A DNA stretch of 64,000 bases from Silurus meridionalis. Taxonomy: Eukaryota > Chordata > Actinopteri > Siluriformes > Siluridae. Under the pieces are notes generated by a model. That model saw only the letters and a program-made list of their open reading frames with translations. It was not told the origin of the DNA and did not search any database. The translations under genes and the position numbers were made by a program. This document shows, in pieces, positions 1-45,916 of this stretch (position 1 is its first letter; the number at the start of each line of letters is the position of its first letter). The stretch covers positions 12,211,811 through 12,275,810 of the forward strand of contig NC_060904.1 in the NCBI RefSeq assembly GCF_014805685.1, in the 5' to 3' direction.

Positions 1-3
1 TCT

Positions 4-50
<47 letters not shown>

Positions 51-82
51 ATCTTTCTTTCTTCCTTTCTTTCTTTCGATCT

Positions 83-127
<45 letters not shown>

Positions 128-230
128 GATCTTTCATTCATTCTTTCTTTCTTTCGATCTTTCTTTCTTTCTTTCTTTCTTTTTTTTCTTTCTTTCGATC
201 TTTCATTCATTCTTTCTTTCTTTCGATCGT

Positions 231-270
<40 letters not shown>

Positions 271-459
271 TTCTTTTGTTTAAATTTCTTCTTTCTTTCT
301 TTCTTTCTTACTTTCTTTCTTTTGTTTAAATGTCTGTCTCTTTCTTTTCTTTATTTCTTTTGTTTAAAATTTCTGTATTTTTCTTACTTTCTTTTGTATA
401 CATTTGTGTCTGTCTGTTTGTCTGTCTTTATTTCTTTCTTTTTTTTAAATGTCTGTCTC

Positions 460-515
<56 letters not shown>

Positions 516-833
516 TTCTTTCTTTCGTTCAAATGTCTGTCTCTTTCTTTTGTATAAATTTTCATGTTGCACTCTTAGTATTGACATGCGAGAACAGGAG
601 GATGTGCTGCAATAAAAGGATAAAGTTGCATATCTGAAATGAAATGAGATTGATTTGAGTTTGATTTTTCTTCTTCTTTTTTTTTTTTTTGCAGTTGTTC
701 AGGCGAAGGTCAAATTGCTTCTGCATTTTTTTTTTTTTTTGCCAGAACTTCTTTATTCAGGTCACATTTAAGCTGGCTATCTGAATTTTTCCACTTACAC
801 TGATGAAAGCCTCTCTTTCACTCTCTCTTTTTC

Positions 834-903
<70 letters not shown>

Positions 904-1062
904 TTTTTATTTCTCTGTCTTCTTCTTCTTTTTCTGTTTTCAGCTCCTCATCACTATTCTACAGTTAGGAGAAGCTCAGCCCTGTGTTTTTACTCCTGCA
1001 TGATTTGGGACTTTAAACGTGTGATTCAGTTATTTAAAGGAGGTGTTTATGTCTGTCCTCAG
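1..1062. repeat. (TTTC)n array and CT tract in galnt1 intron
   Basis: Bases 1 to about 535 are an imperfect TTTC tetranucleotide array broken by TTTCGATC variants and by a longer unit containing AAATGTCTGTCTCTTTCT near 328, 447 and 531. A pure (CT)n tract fills about 838-902. Open frames here are low-complexity shadows. Confidence 0.9.
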
Positions 1063-10993
<9,931 letters not shown>

Positions 10994-11039
10994 CAGAACG
11001 TTTACAGTCCAGCAGATCGGCTGTGCCATCGTCTATACT

Positions 11040-11073
<34 letters not shown>

Positions 11074-12411
11074 GGAGAGGAGAAGGGAAGAGGAGAGAGG
11101 GGGGAGAGGGGAGGAGAAGAGAGAAAGGAAGAGGTTAGATGGGGGAGTAGAGAAGAAAAGGGAAGAGGAACACAAACACGCACGTTATACAGGATTTCAT
11201 TGGGTTTTGTTGTAATATTTATTGGATATTGAATGCTGAAGTATAAGAAACAATGAACACGCCAATCATCATACTAGATTGAGTAGACGGTAACAAAGTA
11301 AATGTAATTAGTTACTGTGTTTTTTTTTTCCATGTATCTGTACTTTACTGAAGTATTTCAATTTGGGGAGACTTTGCCTTGAACTTCACTACATTGGAAA
11401 GTCAAACATTTTACTCTTTACTCAACTACATTTTGTGAAATCGGTCGTTCATTTTTATTTATTAGTGGATAAAAACGTTACCAAGCCACCAATCAGGGTA
11501 AAGCACTGTTTTGAACTTGTTTCGATTAGTGGTCGATCTGTCTGTCTATCGAGCTTTCGAGATATATAGAAATATATATATACACACACACATACATACA
11601 TATAAACTTGGATATATTTTAGTCAATGTGCAGCTTGTATTGCAGTACACATTTACTGTACTGTGGTGTTTATGATCGAATAAGGCAGCTCACGTTGTTT
11701 TTATTTCATTTAACAGATGAGCGAGCACTCTGATGAAGCCATCAGGTTGAAAGAGCCAGGCAGTCAGAGAGACACACACACACACACAAGTGACACACAA
11801 GAGCGAGAGAAGCTGGCCATGAAGGAGGAATACAGATAGATCTCAAGACAGATAAAAAAAAAAAGGCAAGTCGATAGCTCTGTTCATTGTAATTGTGGAA
11901 GGCTGAAAAACAATCGATTTCAATCTTCCACTCGCTGCTCTGACAGATCTCTGATGGCTGGGATGGTGGGTCGGGTTACAGGTCATGTGACCTTCACAGG
12001 GCGTAAAGGTCAGCTCGGCAAACAAGGGCAGACTGAAAAAGAGGGGTTTTCATAAAATATTCAGAGGTTTGATAGATATTTAGGCATTTTTGACCAAGAA
12101 GATGACCACTGTGTTTGGGGAAATAAGGAATCAAGACAAAAAAATTTAAATTACATTTTTAATAGAGTAGTATAATGAAGTAAAACAAAAATATAAATAA
12201 ATGATCTATATATATATAAATGGCTGGACGCTATTCAAAAAGAAAACCTTTTCAACACAATCCAGGTCTGTTAAATTAATCATAAATCCATAATTAAACT
12301 CATCTCCTGAGTGAGCAAGATACCAGACTAGAAGCTCAGTTATAAGAGACTAATAATTATCCATCAGTGCTACATATCGATGAAAAATTCTACCTAATCT
12401 ACATTCTGAGA
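10994..12411. other. Intergenic stretch
   Basis: (CA)n at 11044-11072, a purine-rich tract to 11170, a fragment of the hAT family also at 4191 (11290-11520) and a fragment of the Tc1 family of 14535 (about 11615-11670). A possible small exon at 11717 is listed separately. Confidence 0.5.
11717..11839 (+). other. Possible small exon or 40-codon open frame
   Basis: A good acceptor (TTTCATTTAACAG) is followed at once by ATG and 40 sense codons to TAG. It starts MSEHSDEAIRLKEPGS and contains a short CA run read as HTHT. No family recognised. The internal microsatellite weakens the coding case. Confidence 0.2.
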
Positions 12412-12890
12412 ACAAAAGTATTAGGACACCTGACTTTCTCAACCATATGTGGTTCTTCCCCAAACTGTAAAACAAAGTTAGAGGCACACGATTGAATTGG
12501 ATGTAGCATTTCTCTTCAAACTAGGAGACCCAAACATGGTCCAGCATGACAATGGATTTGTGTACAAATTTATGAAGATATGCTTTACATGGGTTGGGGT
12601 TGCCTGATATAGAGCTCTGTCCTCAACCCGATTGAACACCTTTGGGATCAATAGGAACGCTGACTGCACCCCAGGCCTCCTCACCTCACCTACATCAGTA
12701 CCTGACTTCACTAACACCCTTGAGTCTGAATGAGCATAAATCCCCAAAAGCACAAATCCAGTAGACCATCTTTCCAGAGGAGTGGAACTTATTATAACTG
12801 CAAAATAGAACTAAATGTAAAATGGTGTGTTCAAAAACTACATATAAATCTAATGCTCAGGTGTCCACAAACTTTTGTCCGTATAGTGCA
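12412..12890 (+). mobile_element. Tc1-like miniature element, family copy 1
   Basis: Starts near ACAAAAGTATTAGGACACCT and ends near CAAACTTTTGTCCGTATAG. The inside shows the family's CACCCCAGGCCTCCTCACC block, a transposase relic with many stops. One of at least eight copies in the window. Confidence 0.75.
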
Positions 12891-13489
12891 TACATGAACG
12901 AGACATGGCTCAGTCTTTGGTCTTCCCCGCATTCGCAGTTTTTCTCTTTGCACACTTCGATACGTCCCTCAATCACATTTATCCATCTACTCCTGCACTC
13001 GCTAAACCATCAGCAAACCTTCAGTCGTGAGTAATGACACTGCTGCTGATAGCTAGGAGCAGGAGCTTCGCTAATATTAAGCAGCGCATAAAAAAGCACG
13101 AGTCGATCAAAATGAGTTGCTGCAATGGACTGAAGGAAAAGAAAAACGTACGATGATGTATGGGGCAAAAAGCAGACAGGGAAAAATAAATAAAATGATG
13201 AATCTGAAATTGTTATGTATTCTATGGGCGCACACATTGCTGACAAAGTCATCAGTTAGAAATGTTTAGTGTAGTCTGAGGAATGAATCAGAGAAGATAA
13301 GGCAAAAGTGTTGCTCTTTCTCACATCCACATATTCTCTTATTACTTATGAGGACCTTGCATTGATATAATTATTAATGCAATTAATTAAAGGCGATTCT
13401 ACACCCAAATGTAATTATGGCATTTAATGGCTAATTATGGCATTTAAAAATTTTTTTTAAACAAAAGCAGGAATCAGTTTCATGTAGGA

Positions 13490-13612
13490 ACCAGCAAAAT
13501 GTCCCCACAAATTCAAAACTGCCATACTGTATGTTCCTAAAATTGTGGGGACTTGGTCCCCACCAAGACATACAAACATGACCTGACACACAAGAACACA
13601 CAAGTGCATACA
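13490..13612. repeat. Short interspersed repeat with GTCCCCAC motifs
   Basis: Inverted GTCCCCAC/GTGGGGAC motifs (about 13502 and 13546) followed by CA-rich DNA, a common look of short fish repeats. Not assigned. Confidence 0.45.
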
Positions 13613-14532
13613 TGACTAGTGCTCATAAAGTTACGATATGTGCCAAACTTTTTTTTTTTTAACGGTTAAATAATAGTAATCAGAAAGTCGCAACCGCCAA
13701 TACACACAAACACACACGGTGGTAAAAGCTGTCTCATTATATTACAAAAATTTTTAAAAATTAAAAAAAAAAAAGGCAAATGAGAAACTGCAACCGTACT
13801 AACGATACAAATAAAAACCGTGAAATCGTAGCGGTGGTGGATTTTCCATTCAAACGCTGCGTGTAAACAACGACCCTAACAAATGTAGAGTGCTATTTGA
13901 GGTCGTAGCTGCTATGCTAGACATGAGACGATCCTGCTCACTGAACTTTGCTCTTAGGTGTGAATAATATTGCACTCAGAGAACCCAGGCTCTAGAAGCT
14001 GAGCGTTAAGGCTGAGGTTATTAATCTGTTTTCATTAGAGTTCCATAGCTTTTTTTTTTTTTACAACACTGATTCTGAGCCGATCTGGAGCTCATTCGCC
14101 CTCCTGGTACAGTTTTATTGGCCGAGACGTCCGAGCCCGTTTTTGGAGGAGGTTCCAGTCTTGGTGAGTGAAGGCCGAGTAACAGCTGAGCAGCCAGGAA
14201 AGCAAATCAGGCTTTTTATTTCACTCTATCACTCTTTTCAGCAGCAGAGGAGAGTCCAGGAATGACCTGCAGAAAGCTGAGGGTGAGTACTGTGTCCACA
14301 ACAATGTAAAATTGCAACCCAATCATGTGAAATGAGTGTGTTAGTGTGTGTGAGACAGAAAGAATAAACACATTCCTATTGAACTCCCAGAATCCCTAAT
14401 TGATCTTCATTTTTTCTGATTAAAACCTGTACAGTTCAATATTAGGTTTTTGGTTTGAATTTGTATCAAACTGCAAGAACAATGAAGCAAAAGTGACACA
14501 ACAAAAAAAAATCTTAATGAAAGGCTGGTTTA
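13613..14532. other. Intergenic, possible exon-like island near 14080-14290
   Basis: Mostly AT-rich with poly-A and poly-T. The 14080-14290 part is more GC-rich and holds TTTTCAG at about 14240 followed by GGTGAGTAC near 14281, so a 40-bp plus-strand exon is conceivable. No protein match. Confidence 0.3.
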
Positions 14533-14732
14533 TACAGTATCTCTCAAAAGTAAGTACACCCCTCAAATTACAGCAACCATTTTAGTATATCTTAAGGGAC
14601 AATACTATAGAAATAAAACATATTATTTGAGAGTAGTCAATGTGCAGTTTGTATAGCAGTACAGATTTACTGTCCTCAGCATACAGCTATTATGTCACAA
14701 TAGCTGGCAACGAAAGTGAGTACACCCTAAGT

Positions 14733-15178
14733 CATTGGTACCCAGCCCCCGGGTCAATTGGTACCGGGCCGCACAGAAAGAATACATAACTTACATTATT
14801 TCCGTTTTATTTATTATCTGATTCTGAACGATGTTATATTTTGGAAAATTACCAGATTCTCTCCATCACATCTGTCTATGACTCACTCTTGCTGCATGTC
14901 ATGATGCCTCGGTCACATGTCTTACCTCCATCTGCTACCTTCTTAAAGAGGTAACATATAATACATTACTGCTAAATTCAAACCCCCAAGCTAACAAAAT
15001 GAACAAAAAACAACACAGTGGATTCACGTTTATTATTATATTCAGAAAATACCAGTTTTTATGTCGGTCATATAATTTTATTTTGTTGTATTTATCCGCC
15101 ACACCTGAAAGGCCGGTCCGTGAAAATATTGTCTGACATTAAAGCAGTCCGTGGCGCAAAAAAGTTTGGGGACCACTG
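14733..15178. mobile_element. hAT-type element nested in a Tc1 relic
   Basis: Ends CATTGGTACCC and GGGGACCACTG form imperfect inverted repeats. The 8-bp duplication CCCTAAGT is perfect on both sides (14725-14732, 15179-15186). 446 bp, no coding. Confidence 0.88.
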
Positions 15179-15527
15179 CCCTAAGTGATAAAAGTGTCTG
15201 CTTGACAGGACCAATTGCGGTTAAAATTTGGTGCTTTGAGTAAAATTCTCTCATACTGACCACTGGATGTTTAGCATGGCATCTCATTGCAAAGAAGTCT
15301 GTTGAAAGCAACAATTCTAATTCTCAAATCCTCAATGATGGCCAAAGCTATAAGAATATCAGTAACACCCTAAAACTGATTTACCATGTGTCTAACATCC
15401 AGCAGCTCCGTGATGTCATTATCGATGAGTGGAAGAGGATCCCAGCAACAACCTGTGCAGCTCTGGTGAATTCCATGTCCAGGAGGATTAGAGCAGTGCT
15501 GGATATCACTGGTGCTCATTCAAAATA

Positions 15528-16031
15528 CAGTGAAACCCCGTTGTACGAGCAACCTATAGTACGAGCAAACGGAGATACGAGCAAACTCGCTTGCAAACTC
15601 GGTCGCTCTCGTTGTTCAGTGCAGCAAAAACATAACTTTTTTTAGTTTTATATTTTTATTTTACTAGAAATCTTGAGAAATTTCTCCCAATAAAATCAGT
15701 GATGGTGCTGTGAAAACGAAAGTAAATAGAAATACCATGGAAACCGAGGAGGTTATGAGCGTGGTGTGTGTTTCACACTCGCAATCAACCACTACCACAT
15801 GAGTAAGTGTTAAATTATGTTTACATTACGGTAATTTGCGGTGTATTTGTTTGTTAAAACAGGCTACAAATACTTTATAAGTGCAGAAATAAGCGATCGG
15901 ATGAGGTCTCGGAACGGATTAAATCACTTTTACATTCATTCTTATGGGGAAAATCAGTTCGAACGTACAAGCAAATGGACCTACGAGCAATTTTCAAGAA
16001 CGAATTATGCTCGTCCAACGGGGTTCCACTG
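15528..16031. mobile_element. Tigger/pogo-like MITE nested in a Tc1 relic
   Basis: Inverted ends CAGTGAAACCCCGTTGTACG and the complement of CAGTGGAACCCCGTTGGACG, flanked by TA at 15526 and 16032. 504 bp. A related element may lie at about 30575-30934. Confidence 0.82.
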
Positions 16032-16143
16032 TATTCATACTTTGGCATGTTCACTTGGGGTGTACTCACTTTAGTTGGCAGTTATTTATATTGTCCCTTG
16101 AGAAGATACTAAAATGGTGTGTACTCACTTTTGTAAGATACTG

Positions 16144-41932
<25,789 letters not shown>

Positions 41933-42052
41933 GATCCTTGCCCTATTCCCAGTGCTCGTACACTGCTCTGCACTCCTGCCTGCTGCTCTCTACCGTAAAC
42001 ACACGCGAGGAATTGCGGACGGGGGTAAAAATCTGACGTAGCTTTTCCCCGC

Positions 42053-42071
42053 GCACCCTGGGTAATGTAGT
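42053..42071 (-). promoter_or_regulatory. ZNF143/Staf-type binding motif
   Basis: Minus-strand ACTACATTACCCAGGGTGC closely fits the ZNF143 consensus ACTACAANTCCCAGNRNGC. It lies about 120-140 bp upstream of the tmem245 ATG, the typical promoter-proximal position for this factor. Confidence 0.7.
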
Positions 42072-42334
42072 GTTCCCGGCGACTCTCTTCAATCGGCTCT
42101 TTTAAATGAACCGACTCGCTTGTAGACAGTGTATTCCCGATGTGTTTCCCGATGACGACACTGTAGTCAATGCATAGTTGTAGGACCTTGTTGATAAAAA
42201 AAATTCTATTAAATACAATGCAAAAATAATAGTCTTTTGTCAATTAAAAGGCATCACCAATAAAGCAAAAGAAGAAGCATTGCTGGTTTGTGGGGGCTTA
42301 ATGTGATAAGACCGCTTTTTAAAAAACACTGTAA

Positions 42335-43220
42335 ACGCATTCTTCTGTCAGCTGCTCCAATTAGGGGTCGCCACAGCAGATCATCTGTCTCCATACTACT
42401 GTCTTCTACTCCGCATTTTTCAACCCATCCACTTGCATGTCTTTCCTCACCACATCCATAAACCTCCTCTTTGTTCTTCCTCTTTTTCTCCTTCCTAGTG
42501 GCTCTGTCTTCAGCATTCTCCTACTGATATACGCCTCTGCACATGTCCAAACCATCTCAATCACGCCTCCCTCACCTTGTCTCCAAACGTCCTACATGCA
42601 TGCTCTGCTACCTCCAGCTCCACCTCCTGTCTTTTACTCAATGCCACTGTCTCTAAACCATACAACATCACAGGTCTCACCACAGTCCTATAAACTTTCC
42701 CTTTCACTCTTGCAGATACCCTTCTATCACAAATCACTCCTGCCACTCTTCTCCACCCACTCCACTCTGCCTGCACTCATTTATTTACATCTCTAACATT
42801 CTCTCCATTACTTTGCACTGTTGACCCCAGGTACCTGAACTCCTCCACCTTCTCCACCTCTTCTCCCTGCAACCGCACCACTCCACTGCCCTTCCTCTCA
42901 TTCACACACATGTACTCTGTCTTACTCCTACTGACTTTCATTCCCCTTCTTTCCAGCGAGTACCTCCAGCTCTCCAGGCCCAAACATCATAGTCCACAGA
43001 GACTCCTGTCTGACCTCGGCCGTCAACCTGTCCATCACCAGGAAAAGGAAAGGGCTCAGAGCCGATCCTTGATGCAGTCCAACCTCCACCTTGAACCAGT
43101 CTGTAGTTCCCACTGCACACTTCACTGCTCTCACACTGTCCTCATACATTTCCTGCACCACCCTCACATACTTCTCTGACACACCTGACTTACTTAAGTA
43201 CATGTCAGAGCCCAAACTTC
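42335..43220 (-). mobile_element. Non-LTR retrotransposon fragment, 3' part of reverse transcriptase
   Basis: Minus-strand frames in order read GVSEKYVRVVQEMYEDS, FKVEVGLHQGSALSPFLF (fingers and palm of RT), then RRGMKVSRSKTEYMCVNE, FRYLGSTVQSNGE and RRVAGVICDRRVSARVKG. The FADD catalytic box is disrupted (MMFGPGELEV) and frameshifts break the frame. The 3' end GGCGACCCCTAATTGG is shared with the tRNA-Glu SINEs. RTE-like by recall. Confidence 0.8.
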
Positions 43221-43479
43221 TTTACTTTAACGAGAGTGAAAAAGTGTAGTCAGTTTCAACTATTAGAAGAGTCTTTTAAAACATAAGTATCTGTACTTTT
43301 ACTTGAGTAAAGGATGTCTGTACTATTGCTATCTCTGACATATTATGCTTTATTATGAATGTGTTTACTAAGTTTGGTCTTTTAAAAACACGTCATTGCA
43401 TTAAGCCACGTTACCTTTTTTCTTAATGGTCTATGGGAGAAAAACGCTTTTGTATTCTGGACTCATGCTTGTCTATAGT

Positions 43480-43803
43480 ATGCTTTATTATTAATTAATT
43501 AAAATGAATGAATGTTTATTGAGTTTGGTCTTTTAAAAAATGCTGTCTTATCTCTTGGCTTATTTTATCTTGCCTACAACAGAGGGATATTCAAGCTCTC
43601 GCAGTGGAACAACCTACCACTACACATTAGAACTGTTTCTACATTTGCTGAATTCAAATCCTTGCTGAAAACTTGCTTTTAATGTTTTATAATTCCATCT
43701 GTTATTTGTTTTATTTTTTTGCTTTTTACTATTATGTACTGCACTTTGGCCATCCAAGGTTGATTTTAAATGTGCTTTTTAAATAAAATTCGGTTTGATT
43801 TAT
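43480..43803 (+). mobile_element. LINE ORF2 C-terminus and 3' tail (second family)
   Basis: 43600-43684 reads WNNLPLHIRTVSTFAEFKSL then LKTCF and stop, the usual C-terminal end of several fish LINEs. An AT-rich tail ends AAATAAAATTCGG. Confidence 0.7.
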
Positions 43804-44352
43804 CGCATTAAGCCACATTAAGCGTTTTGTCACGTTAAGAATTTTGGAATGTCCCGTGTTTGTGAGTATATTGGTGAGCAAAGTCAGAAAATTTGCCTCA
43901 GTGAACATTCCCTGGCACTCATACAATGGCTGGAAATTTGACTACCAAATCAGCAGTCTGTAAGATATAGACCACCAAATGTCTATGCAAGATCACACCC
44001 ACAGCACCATCAAGCCATTTACACTGGAAATAAATGATGGTTAATATTAAACTTATTTACTGTATTATGTTGTTTTTTGCACAAAATGTTGCCCATGAGC
44101 ACCTTATGTAGTGCCCTGGTTAGTTTTGTGTATTTCTGTGTTTTGTATTTTTGATTACGGTGTCTTATGTAGCACCTTTTTCCCCTGGGAGAACATTTTT
44201 TTTCACTGTGTACTGTACTGTATATGGTTGGAATACCAGTCACTACTTGAGTTGACCTGCCACTGTGTATAACAATAAAAATTTGTAAAGCAACTTTGCC
44301 ATTTTTGTTTTTTTTGAACCTACAGAGAAGGAAAAATTGTAAGTAAACTTAT

Positions 44353-44572
44353 TTTCGGCTTGTCACATTAGGGGTCACCACAGCGGATCATCCGTATGTT
44401 TGATTTGGCACATGTTTTTACGCTGGATGCCCTTCCTAATGCAACCCTCCCCATTTATCTGGGCTTGGGACCGGCACTAAGAGTGGCTGGGGTTGGTTCC
44501 CTGATCGGGGATCAAACCCGGGCCGCAGCGGTGAGAGCGCCGCATCCTAACTACTAGACCACCAGGGAACCT
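44353..44572 (-). mobile_element. tRNA-Glu-derived SINE, copy 2
   Basis: Minus-strand GTTCCCTGGTGGTCTAGTAG start, GCGGCGCTCTCACCGC anticodon arm and GGGTTTGATCCCCG B box (one change). Tail shared with copy 1. The tRNA-like part is 44494-44570. Confidence 0.88.
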
Positions 44573-44789
44573 AGGGGAAAAAAAGTAATAATGTATAATA
44601 TTTCAAGTAATGACATTTAATATATTAATTGAAATGTACAATGAATTTCACTAATGAAAAAAAAATAACACTCAAATCTGAGGTGATCTGTGTGATAATG
44701 TAGCATTGCATTAGGCTGCCTGGATCACATCACCCTGTATTGAATTATTTTCCTATAACATTAATTCAATTAAACATTAATAAAACATT

Positions 44790-45581
44790 TTTATTTTACT
44801 CCTAGATGAATCCATTAGAAACGATAAACAAACAGCCAGGGTGGTCTACACTGTTTAATAATGAGATATCAGTAGCAGATAAACACTGAGTTAGTAAATG
44901 CAAAATAAGGTGTCGACCATTTACGTAGAATATAAATTAATGTTACAGAAAAATATAAAGTCAAAATAGCACATAAAACCAGACACACCCGAGTGAAGAG
45001 ACTTGTGTCTGTTAATTGGTTCAGAAAATGCTGGCATGCTTCAGATGGTTCGCAGTTGCTAATACTATTGTCGTGCGGCTGGCTTGTGTTGCGGCTGTAT
45101 GTAAGCCATCTGTATGTGGGCTTAAAGTTTAAATTCATTGCTTTAAAAAAAACAGACTAGGCTTTACTGCCATATTATTAGATACTAAAGGACTACAGTC
45201 TGTTACCCAGTCATTATACTAGACATGTCTGCTGTAATACTAATAGCTGCTTCTAATTCTTTGTCAAAAGTTACTGATGTATTTTTTTTCTCTCTGGAAC
45301 CTCCTAGTGATACTGGAAGCAACTGTGATGCTATTGTGAACAAACTGGCACTTGCATATACAGTATTTGGCACTCGATTTGACAAGCCATGAAAAAATAC
45401 AACAACGTATCAGCAATACCAGAAATACTTGTGAGAAAAAAAGCTAAGACGTCATCTCTATAAACTCTGAGCTTGATTAATATGTTTTATAGCAATATAG
45501 CTTTCTTCCTACTACTGTGTCTGTACTGCATAAAACTAGCTCGCTGCAGATGATTGACTCTTCCTGTTATTTTCAATACAT

Positions 45582-45626
<45 letters not shown>

Positions 45627-45743
45627 TCTTATTATTATTATTACTCTATTATTGCTGCCTGTCTCTAATGCTTTTAATTCATAATAACAATCCCTGCCTG
45701 ATTTCATGGTGAGATCATGTCTCCCACTAGTATGTCATCATGG
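44790..45743 (-). other. frrs1l: Likely frrs1l 3' UTR and flank
   Basis: No coding signal. A minus-strand AATAAA lies at 44790-44795, about 950 bp beyond the stop; usage unproven. Confidence 0.35.
45589..45632. repeat. (TTA)n microsatellite
   Basis: About 13 TTA units and a shorter imperfect run after it; lies in the likely frrs1l 3' UTR or flank. Confidence 0.9.
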
Positions 45744-45916
45744 TTATGGGCTTCCCATTAGCAGGTAGAACGTGAGTGCCACAATCAGCAGGAGACAGAA
45801 TGGGGAGGAAAACGTCTGGTAGGCTGTAGCGGGCATGAAAATGTCCTCATATTTATAAATGCTGATCATGTGGTCAGACACCGGAGGGTTGTCGAAGTCG
45901 TGCCTCGTTATGGAAC
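45744..45916 (-). CDS. frrs1l: frrs1l terminal exon
   Basis: [18 protein letters not shown] to [10 protein letters not shown] and TAA at 45744-45746. Encodes the C-terminal hydrophobic segment. Confidence 0.97.

Larger units (their letters stand above)
14535..16143 (+). mobile_element. Tc1-like transposon relic containing two nested elements
   Basis: Inverted ends CAGTATCTCTCAAAAGTAAG and the complement of CAGTATCTTACAAAAGTGAG sit next to TA dinucleotides at 14533 and 16144. The frame at 15388-15525 reads IQQLRDVIIDEWKRIP and then SRRIRAVLDI, matching the C-terminal end of Tc1 transposases. Two later insertions (14733-15178, 15528-16031) split it. Confidence 0.85.

Noticed and set aside
322..615. 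Long Ser/Phe/Leu-rich open frames
   Set aside because: They are translations of the TTTC array, with no coding signature.
42437..43179. Plus-strand frames at 42.4-43.2 kb
   Set aside because: Antisense of a LINE reverse-transcriptase fragment.
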